Part shown: piece after piece, positions 1-5,043 of the stretch
Position numbering within the stretch: position 1 is the first letter of the stretch
Layout of the letters: each line of letters opens with the position of its first letter
From: a virus
Reading direction: 5' to 3' (one strand)
IMG/VR virus record: IMGVR_UViG_3300024262_000192
Coordinates: 1 to 28,452 of that record
Length of the DNA stretch: 28,452 nucleotides
Notes under the pieces: generated by a model
The model's database searches: none
Told to the model about the DNA's origin: nothing
The model's input: the letters and a program-made list of their open reading frames with translations, nothing else
Translations under genes and position numbers: made by a program

Positions 1-88
1 AATCCTCAAAATCGACCGATGGGGCTTAAGGCTGGCCAGCCGACGTTTTATTGTGGGGAGGGGATGCACGCTGAAACAACTCCATGTC

Positions 89-167
89 ATGGACACGTCC
101 ACAAAACGTGTCCATAAAAAGACGAATAATGGACACGACATAAGAACATGTCGGCGGCATGGACACG
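89..167. promoter_or_regulatory. Cluster of ATGGACACG sites (operator- or iteron-like)
   Basis: ATGGACACG occurs three times in direct orientation (89-97, 129-137, 159-167) and once inverted as CGTGTCCAT (107-115). The first and inverted copies form a 10-bp inverted repeat (89-98 and 106-115). A second short inverted repeat, CGACAT/ATGTCG, lies at 136-141 and 148-153. The direct copies fall in different reading frames of the overlapping ORF, so the conservation is at DNA level. This looks like a protein-binding array upstream of the exported-protein gene, for example a repressor operator or a replication/partition iteron. The binding protein is unknown. Confidence 0.5.
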
Positions 168-202
168 TTACTGCGAGAGCAGATCATAAAGCCTCACATT
201 TA

Positions 203-628
203 GTGGTGCTATTGACTCTTATCCTAGCCCTAGTGCCCCCCGTGCTTGCTGATGGGTGGAAAGCATCTCTTAATTATGTACAATATGGCTCTTGGCAACA
301 AGCCCTTACTGCCCAGATAAGCAAGCAGCTAGATGTGGGGAACCTCAAGGCCGCCTACCGCGAAATAAATGAGGGCGAAAACCTTAATCTGGAATTGACG
401 GCTAAGAGCTGGGGGATCAAGCTTGCGACAGGAAACTATATTAGCGATGGCCAGCAATCATTTACACTAGAGTGGCCGAACCATAAGGCGACTATAATAC
501 CTACACCCGTCAATCAGCTATTCCACGCTTTCATCAACCAGAATATAGGCAAGGCACTAGTTCAAGCTGACTATATGGTTAAAGATTCTGTGAGTCAGTG
601 GGAGGTCCACATAGGGGCGGAATGGTAA
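203..628 (+). CDS. Small exported protein of unknown function
   Basis: I do not recognise the family. A hydrophobic stretch VVLLTLILALVPPVLA followed by DG reads as a Sec signal peptide with cleavage after VLA. The mature part (about 125 aa) alternates polar and hydrophobic residues and ends with the aromatic-rich VHIGAEW, as in a beta-rich periplasmic protein or a small outer-membrane barrel. The frame is open upstream to a GTG at 53, with an ATG at 89. That stretch is the ATGGACACG repeat array and encodes an implausible N-terminus, so I place the start at GTG 203 or 206. An ATG 89 start, giving a long basic n-region, cannot be excluded. The stop overlaps the next start at 622. Confidence 0.45.
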   Translation: MVLLTLILALVPPVLADGWKASLNYVQYGSWQQALTAQISKQLDVGNLKAAYREINEGENLNLELTAKSWGIKLATGNYISDGQQSFTLEWPNHKATIIPTPVNQLFHAFINQNIGKALVQADYMVKDSVSQWEVHIGAEW

Positions 629-786
629 AAATGGCTGAAGGCTACAAGCATTCCGAGGAAACTAGGCGCAAGATAGGTATGGCCAATAAGGGCAATGTGC
701 CCTGGATTAAAGGCCGGCATCATTCGGCTGAAGCAAAGCATATGTTTATTCAAAGCGTCGAGCTACACGCGGAAGCGGAGTGGTGA
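622..786 (+). CDS. NUMOD3-motif mini-protein (homing endonuclease remnant)
   Basis: The 54-residue product is dominated by two helical units of the type found in NUMOD3: KHSEETRRKIGMANKGN, then HHSAEAKHMF. NUMOD3 is the DNA-binding module repeated at the C-terminal side of GIY-YIG and some HNH homing endonucleases. No GIY-YIG or HNH catalytic residues are present, so this is a DNA-binding scrap or a stand-alone module rather than an active nuclease. The start may be ATG 622, overlapping the previous stop, or ATG 631. It lies some 200 bp upstream of the group-I-intron-like element, which fits a history of intron/endonuclease mobility here. Confidence 0.55.
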   Translation: MVKMAEGYKHSEETRRKIGMANKGNVPWIKGRHHSAEAKHMFIQSVELHAEAEW

Positions 787-838
787 TTTGAGTTTTCATT
801 TTAGGCAGGCATGCGCAGGAACAACCAGCCCTATAATG

Positions 839-942
839 GGGGGCGAAAGATATTTGACGAGGAGCCGATAAGCGGCTAAAGCCGCTTCCCCAGTGGATGG
901 TAGGCTCTTCGGACGAGGATGAGATTTCCTCCGCCTCCACCA
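839..942 (+). ncRNA. ssrA-like: Miniature tmRNA-like RNA (tRNA-like domain plus P2, no normal tag domain)
   Basis: The 5' end GGGGGCGAAAGATATTTGAC resembles the tmRNA 5' end (GGGG...AAAGGATTCGACG). The 3' end aligns with the bacterial tmRNA terminus: TTCGGAC, then a T-arm, then GCCTCCACCA. The helices close. The acceptor is 839-845 with 932-938 (7 bp, including the G3:U70 alanine identity pair), with A73 and an encoded CCA. The P2-like helix is 859-866 with 903-910 (8 bp, one G:U). The T-stem is 915-919 with 927-931, with a 7-nt loop TGAGATT. GGAC (911-914) links P2 and the T-arm. Only 867-902 lies inside P2, containing hairpin 870-876/881-887 with TAAA in its loop; a usual tmRNA is over 300 nt. 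T-loop positions 55-56 are non-canonical. It could be functional or an internally deleted relic. Confidence 0.55.
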
Positions 943-953
943 ACCAGTCGTGT

Positions 954-979
954 GATTGTCAGACTACGGTCTGCCAATC
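954..979 (+). other. Strong stem-loop between the two RNA elements
   Basis: GATTG-T-CAGAC-TACG-GTCTG-C-CAATC folds into two 5-bp helices separated by a single T/C mismatch and closed by a 4-nt loop. No T-run follows, so it is not a classical terminator. It ends 5 nt before the first copy of the 12-bp direct repeat. Confidence 0.4.
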
Positions 980-984
980 CTATA

Positions 985-996
985 TCCCTCGTATTT
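985..996 (+). repeat. 12-bp direct repeat, left copy
   Basis: TCCCTCGTATTT is identical to 1286-1297, exactly 301 bp away. The two copies bracket the tRNA-Leu/intron-like element. It could be a target duplication, or an attachment-site core, since integrases favour tRNA 3' ends. Confidence 0.5.
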
Positions 997-1006
997 GAGA
1001 CGTAAT

Positions 1007-1289
1007 GGAGCCATGGCGGAATAGGTAGACGCTAGGAAGGTGAGTGGATAAATCCCGAGCTGGCGGGAGAGCCTGAATTGACAGGCCCCTGCGGTGAGCC
1101 TGGATTAACTCTTAATATCCGCAGGTTATAACCCGATAAGACGAGCCATACCCTCCTTGCCCAAAAACCATCTGGGAAATCAGAAAGTACCAGCAAATGG
1201 GGAAAGGTTAGGCGACCGGCATAAGTCCCTAAGCCGAAATTTAAGGGTGAAATAGTCCACATGCGGGGTGCAAATCCCCGCTGGTTCCC
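1007..1289 (+). ncRNA. tRNA-Leu-like element interrupted by a group-I-intron-like core
   Basis: The 5' side GGAGCCA-TG-GCGGAATAGGTAGACGC is a tRNA-Leu acceptor strand and D-arm. The 3' side TGGTTCC (1282-1288) pairs 7/7 with 1007-1013 and is preceded by a T-arm-like hairpin (1263-1281, 6-bp stem, loop TGCAAAT). Between them are segments resembling the tRNA-Leu/tRNA-Ile (IC3) group I introns in the right order: GAATTGACAGG (P-like, 1075-1085), GCGGTGAGCC (Q-like, 1091-1100), TCAGAAAG near 1180, GGTTAGGCGACCGGCA (R-like, 1207-1221) and GGTGAAATAGTCCA (S-like, 1247-1259). A P8-like hairpin pairs CCCT (1227-1230) with AGGG (1244-1247). The P7 5' strand seems shortened, I cannot rebuild an anticodon arm, the discriminator is C, and no CCA is encoded. 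It is therefore degenerate or unusual. Confidence 0.5.
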
Positions 1290-1297
1290 TCGTATTT
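1286..1297 (+). repeat. 12-bp direct repeat, right copy
   Basis: TCCCTCGTATTT repeats 985-996. This copy begins inside the last three bases of the tRNA-like acceptor strand, the classic position of an integrase crossover. Confidence 0.5.
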
Positions 1298-1473
1298 AGG
1301 ATCCACCCTGACACCTGCGCTTTGATAGCGCGGGGGAGGGGCGCAATCAATCTAAACAGCGATTCTGCCGAGCGATCGCGAATGAGTCAAGGGCGGATCC
1401 GCCCAAGTTCGGCACTAAAATTATGTCTATTCGCACCATCTATGGGCATTGACCCTGAGGGGCCACCAGATTC
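1298..1473. other. Non-coding leader with perfect palindrome
   Basis: I see no convincing gene here. It contains a hairpin GCGCT/AGCGC (1317-1331) and a perfect 14-bp palindrome GGGCGGATCCGCCC (1391-1404). The palindrome could be an operator for the ParB-methyltransferase genes that start at 1474. No clear -35/-10 pair was found. Confidence 0.3.
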
Positions 1474-1995
1474 ATGACGGCAAAGAGGAAGGGGCAATTA
1501 GAGACTGCTGGCGAACTCAAGCAGGTGCCCATAGATAGTTTATTGCCTTGGCCGAGGAATTACAGAAATCACACCGTAGGGCAAATTGAGAAGATAGCCA
1601 AATCCCTTAAGCTACATCAGCAGTATCGAAATGTAATAATTCAGGCGGGCACGAACCGCATCATAGCAGGACACGGGGTTTGGCAAGCCGCAAAGAACAA
1701 TGGCAGCGAGAACATCCTCGCGATGGTGCTGGACGTAAGTGATGCCGAGGCCGAGCAGATATTGATTGACGACAACGAGCTGCAGCGGTTCGCCGAGGAC
1801 GACAGATACGAATTGGCGGAGATACTGGTCGGTCTGCGGGAGGGCGAAGCTGCGGCGTTGTCTTATGACAGTGATGAGATAGACGGGTTGTTGGCGGAGT
1901 TGAGGCCGCCGGAATTCCCGGAATACGACGAATCGGTAGCCGATGGTATGGAGACCGTGACCTGTCCGAAGTGCGGATACGAGTTCCCGAAATGA
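1474..1995 (+). CDS. ParB-like N-terminal-domain protein with Cys pair
   Basis: The 173-aa protein has a ParB/Srx-type fold: VPIDSLLPWPRNYR (18-31) followed by the phosphate-binding motif IIAGHG (63-68; the usual GHxR is GHGV here). Residues 90-140 match the helical part that, in phage ParB-methyltransferase fusions, precedes the methylase domain. It ends with a single CPKC pair (Cys164, Cys167), half of a zinc ribbon. Such proteins usually act in DNA modification rather than chromosome partition. Its stop overlaps the cytosine methyltransferase start by ATGA (1992), so the two are translationally coupled. A C-terminal scrap of an N4/N6 methylase lies downstream at 3017-3190, so this may be the front part of a split ParB-methylase gene. 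Confidence 0.8.
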   Translation: MTAKRKGQLETAGELKQVPIDSLLPWPRNYRNHTVGQIEKIAKSLKLHQQYRNVIIQAGTNRIIAGHGVWQAAKNNGSENILAMVLDVSDAEAEQILIDDNELQRFAEDDRYELAEILVGLREGEAAALSYDSDEIDGLLAELRPPEFPEYDESVADGMETVTCPKCGYEFPK

Positions 1996-2882
1996 ACAGT
2001 AATGGCGGGCCGACCATGATAAGCACCTTCGCCGGTTGCGGGGGCAGCAGCCTGGGGTACAAGATGGCGGGCTACCGGGTGCTGGCCGCCGTGGAGTTCA
2101 ACCATGTGGCGGCGGAGACGTACCGGGCCAACTTCCCCTCGACGCCGGTGCTGGAAAGGGATATAAGGGGGCTTTCAGCGGAGGAATTGATGGGGGTCGC
2201 CGGCGTAAGCCGGGGGGAACTCGACGTGCTGGACGGTTCGCCGCCATGTCAGGGTTTCTCGACCGCCGGCAAGCGCGAGTTCGCCGACCCGCGCAACGAC
2301 CTGGCCTTCGAGTTCGTCCGTCTGCTGGGAGGGCTGAGGCCGAGGGCCTTCGTGATGGAGAACGTCTCCGGCCTCGTCAAGGGCAAGATGAAGTGGATAT
2401 TCGCCGAGATCACTAGGGCGCTGAAGAGGGCCGGATATGAAGTCCGGTGCAAGTTGCTGGACGCCGCCTGGTTCGGGGTGCCGCAGTGCCGCAAGAGATT
2501 GATATGGATCGGAACCGACCGAGAATATGGCATTTCGCCGCTTCTTCCTCGACCATCGATGAACCGGGCATGTCCATTGCGGGAAATCATTCCAGATGCG
2601 CTTGGGAGCAGGAGCATGAGGATCAACCGCTGGAAATCAGCGTCGGAGCCATCGGCAGCAGTGACATGCGCTGGCATAGGGGGAATGATTCGCGATGGGA
2701 ATGGAATCAGGAACCCCACCGTCGCGGAACTGAAGAAATTATGCTCATTCCCGCCGGATTTCGAATTGCCGGCGGTAAAGTCTCATATCTATCATTTGCT
2801 GGGCAATTCGGTTCCGCCGCTGATGATGAAGGCGGTGGCGGAGACTATCAAGACGGAGATACTGGCGAGATGTGCGAATTGA
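1992..2882 (+). CDS. dcm-like: DNA (cytosine-5) methyltransferase
   Basis: This 296-aa enzyme would transfer a methyl group from S-adenosylmethionine to cytosine C5 in a specific DNA site. Visible motifs are: I, TFAGCGGSSLGY (12-23); IV, GSPPCQGFS with catalytic Cys86; VI, ENV (123-125); VIII, QCRKR (165-169); IX near PTVAELKKLCSFPPDF; and X, GNSVPP (about 271). All are present, so it is probably active. The protein is short and its target-recognition region is small. The site recognised cannot be read from sequence. I chose ATG 1992 because it overlaps the upstream stop. Codon use looks more GC-rich in the first half than in the second. A likely role is protecting phage DNA from host restriction. 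Confidence 0.92.
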   Translation: MNSNGGPTMISTFAGCGGSSLGYKMAGYRVLAAVEFNHVAAETYRANFPSTPVLERDIRGLSAEELMGVAGVSRGELDVLDGSPPCQGFSTAGKREFADPRNDLAFEFVRLLGGLRPRAFVMENVSGLVKGKMKWIFAEITRALKRAGYEVRCKLLDAAWFGVPQCRKRLIWIGTDREYGISPLLPRPSMNRACPLREIIPDALGSRSMRINRWKSASEPSAAVTCAGIGGMIRDGNGIRNPTVAELKKLCSFPPDFELPAVKSHIYHLLGNSVPPLMMKAVAETIKTEILARCAN

Positions 2883-2893
2883 CGGCGGACGCT

Positions 2894-3019
2894 ATCGGCC
2901 TCCACGTCCGACGCCCAGAAGCGGAGCGGCAGCCAGTCCAGTGCCGCCAGATCCCCATCGGCCTTCCGGTCGCGGGCGCGGTTCCGGCGGAACTTCTCGC
3001 GCCACAGCTCCCTGCAGGC
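2894..3019 (-). pseudogene. Fragment of Vsr-like very-short-patch repair endonuclease, antisense
   Basis: Read on the minus strand, about 42 codons encode ELWREKFRRNRARD, then LAALDWLPLRFW and SDVEAD. This matches the C-terminal pattern of Vsr endonucleases (WREK-x3-N-x2-RD ... aLe-x-GW-x-vlr-vWE). Vsr nicks T:G mismatches produced by deamination of 5-methylcytosine and is normally encoded beside a dcm gene. The N-terminal catalytic part is missing. Homology stops at about 3019, where the plus-strand methylase scrap begins. It is a gene remnant lying inverted just after the cytosine methyltransferase. The family call rests on motif resemblance only; a DUF559-type nuclease is the alternative. 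Confidence 0.55.
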
Positions 3020-3190
3020 GACATAATAGCCGACCCCTTCCTCGGCTCCGGCACCACCATGATAGCCGCCGAGAAGCTGGGGCGGGTCTGCTATGGAATG
3101 AAGATAGAGCCGCGCTATGTAGATGTGGCGGTAAGACGATGGGAAGAGATGACGGGAAACAAGGCGGAATTGGTTGAATCCAATGGTTGA
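3017..3190 (+). pseudogene. C-terminal fragment of an N4/N6 DNA methyltransferase
   Basis: About 57 codons match the end of a beta-class N6-adenine/N4-cytosine methylase: GDIIADPFLGSGTT (SAM-binding motif I), then AAEKLGRVCYGMKIEPRYVDVAVRRW, the usual last helix. The catalytic DPPY/SPPY motif and target-recognition part are absent, so it cannot be an active methylase. A plus-strand frame could start at ATG 2870 and give a 106-aa protein, but its first 49 residues are the antisense of the Vsr-like fragment. The sequence fits the tail of a ParB-methylase fusion whose head is the gene at 1474. The stop overlaps the small terminase start. Confidence 0.7.
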
Positions 3191-3707
3191 GAAACCTACC
3201 AAAACAATGCAGGATTCAAGGGAAGGGGATGACGACTGGAGGCATCTGGCTTGGCGGGCCTGGTTGCACGGAGTACGCAACTATGCAGCACTAGGTCGGC
3301 AGTTCGATAAAGAATGGAGGACGGTCAAGCGGGCCATTATTGCACAATCGCAGGCAGTCCGTGATGCCATCGACTCTGGCGAGGTGGAGGCTCTGGCTGA
3401 ATACGTGGATGGACTTCATGAAGACTTGAGCGAGGCCGACGGGCTGTTTCGCAGTAGCGCAATACAGGACAACGCTAAACTTGGCGCGTTAAAGCATCGT
3501 TCTGACTTACGTGAGAAGATAGCGGCGGCAATGGGCGTGGTCACTAGGCGCCGCGGGGTTGAGCATGCAGGCCGTCTTACGATTAGTGAAGAGGCGCAGC
3601 GGGCCAACGACGAAGAGCTTATAGCGGTACTTAGAAATGGCAATCACCTCAATGGAAGCGAGAGCGGAGATTCGGCGGCGGGCGGAGAAGATAGCGGCAC
3701 AGGATAG
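3174..3707 (+). CDS. Terminase small subunit (putative)
   Basis: The 177-aa protein would recognise the packaging site and recruit the large subunit. Evidence is mainly position: it directly precedes and overlaps the large terminase gene. An N-terminal helix-turn-helix-like stretch, NYAALGRQFDKEWRTVKRAI, supports this, followed by acidic helical segments suited to oligomerisation. The start may be TTG 3174, which has AAGGCGG 6 nt upstream, or ATG 3183 without a clear ribosome binding site. The C-terminus is rich in Gly, Ser and Asp. Confidence 0.65.
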   Translation: MNPMVEKPTKTMQDSREGDDDWRHLAWRAWLHGVRNYAALGRQFDKEWRTVKRAIIAQSQAVRDAIDSGEVEALAEYVDGLHEDLSEADGLFRSSAIQDNAKLGALKHRSDLREKIAAAMGVVTRRRGVEHAGRLTISEEAQRANDEELIAVLRNGNHLNGSESGDSAAGGEDSGTG

Positions 3708-5010
3708 CCTGGCATGGATTAAGCTCCACAAGCCACGGATAGTAGCACCCGAAGGCCAAGATGTCCCATTTGAGCCCTTTGATTATCAGCGGCAAGTCCT
3801 GGTGGCGCTGGATGCTGGCGGGCCGGTTATAGCCAATAAGGGCCGTCAGATAGGTTTCTCGACCTGCGTGATGATTCAGAAGCTCCGGCGGATAATGACC
3901 GCGCCTGGTATCACGGTCCTGGTAGTATCCCGCACGGGGGCAGTAGCAATAGATTTAGTTCGACGGGCGCGGCTAGCCTATCATAGCCTGGCCGAACCCA
4001 AGCCGCAACTGGTTACTGATAATAAACAAGAGCTAGAACTTGACAATGGCAGCCGGATAATAGCAGAGCGGGCTAGCGAAGAAGCCGGCCGCACCTATGC
4101 CGCCTCCGACGTCGTATTTGATGAGTTTGCTCATTGCGCCTGGCAGGAGCAGATGTGGCGGTCGGTGAGGCCGACAGTATCCGCTACTGGCAATATCGTT
4201 GTTATAAGTACACCCAACGGCGAAGGCGATCTATATGAGCAGCTATGGACGCGGATAACGAGGCGGCCCCTTGAGGGCGAGGGGCGCATTGACAGCGACG
4301 ATAGCGATTGGGCGGCCTTCCGCTTGCCCTGGAATGTGCAGCCCAACCGTGACGAAGCCTGGCGGGAGCGGGAGAGGAAAGATTATACCGACGCTGACTG
4401 GCGGCAGGAATACGAGTGCGACTTCCTCTCGGCAGCTGCGGCCATTTTCGCAGCAGAGGCCATTGCCCGATGTATAGAACGTGGTTCTCATTGGCTGCCC
4501 CGTATAATGGGTAGGGCGATAATCGGGGTGGACGTGGCCGGCCAGGGGCGCGATGAGACTGTCATCACGACATTGGATGCCAGCCAGAAGCCATATTGGA
4601 TTACTGAGACCTTCGCCAGCGAGGACATCTCCGCCGTGCCGCTCCAGCGGGAGATAGAGCGCAGGCAGGGCGCGACGGGGGCGGAGGTGGGTATTGATTA
4701 TACCGGCGTAGGCTACGGCGTAGCCGAGAACCTTTCTATTCCGCATAAGCGGGTGCTGTTCACTGGCGGCAGCGCTGTCAGTCAGGATGGCAACCTATGG
4801 CGGGTACCACGGGAGAGGTTGCTATCAAATGCTATACAGGTCATCGAGCGCGGCGATATAGCTATAAATCCAAAGTATCAGGAGCTAATCACCGCATTGC
4901 GCACGGCCCGCTGGGAGAAGCGGCAGGGCAGTTACGTTGACCACCTGGACAGCTTGCTCATCGCCCTGTGGCTGGCAGAAAAGGGCGGGGCTGATTGGTG
5001 GATAGTATAG
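3637..5010 (+). CDS. terL: Terminase large subunit
   Basis: This is the packaging motor ATPase with a headful/cos nuclease, 457 aa. The ATPase shows a deviant Walker A, KGRQIGFST (68-76), Walker B VVFDEFAHC (159-167) and the coupling motif STPNG (191-195). The C-terminal RNase-H-like nuclease shows Asp299 in IIGVDVAGQGRDET, Asp354 in GIDYTGVGYG and the DHLDSLLIALWLA segment with Asp435/Asp438. All expected acidic positions are present and the length is normal. The start overlaps the small subunit by 71 nt. A second in-frame ATG at 3652 is possible. Confidence 0.93.
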   Translation: MAITSMEARAEIRRRAEKIAAQDSLAWIKLHKPRIVAPEGQDVPFEPFDYQRQVLVALDAGGPVIANKGRQIGFSTCVMIQKLRRIMTAPGITVLVVSRTGAVAIDLVRRARLAYHSLAEPKPQLVTDNKQELELDNGSRIIAERASEEAGRTYAASDVVFDEFAHCAWQEQMWRSVRPTVSATGNIVVISTPNGEGDLYEQLWTRITRRPLEGEGRIDSDDSDWAAFRLPWNVQPNRDEAWRERERKDYTDADWRQEYECDFLSAAAAIFAAEAIARCIERGSHWLPRIMGRAIIGVDVAGQGRDETVITTLDASQKPYWITETFASEDISAVPLQREIERRQGATGAEVGIDYTGVGYGVAENLSIPHKRVLFTGGSAVSQDGNLWRVPRERLLSNAIQVIERGDIAINPKYQELITALRTARWEKRQGSYVDHLDSLLIALWLAEKGGADWWIV

Positions 5011-5043
5011 GCAATGATAATATAGGGGGTAGGAAAATGAATT

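Noticed and set aside
832-837. Perfect TATAAT directly before the tmRNA-like element, considered as its promoter
   Set aside because: No -35-like hexamer at proper spacing, and initiation would fall inside the acceptor stem (about 844). The 5' end is more likely produced by processing, or the match is chance.
870-887. Hairpin AAGCGGC-TAAA-GCCGCTT considered as a terminator
   Set aside because: It is followed by C residues rather than T, and it lies inside the P2-like helix of the tmRNA-like RNA.
1078-1110. TTGACA with downstream TTAACT considered as a promoter
   Set aside because: Spacing is too long, and the hexamer belongs to the conserved P-like segment of the intron core.
1268-1477. 69-codon plus-strand ORF before the ParB gene
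   Set aside because: It starts inside the tRNA-like T-arm, has no RBS and its protein has no coding character.
2447-3190. 247-codon plus-strand ORF across the end of the cytosine methylase
   Set aside because: Most of it is an out-of-frame shadow of the methylase and the antisense of the Vsr-like fragment. Only the last 57 codons are genuine methylase-like sequence.
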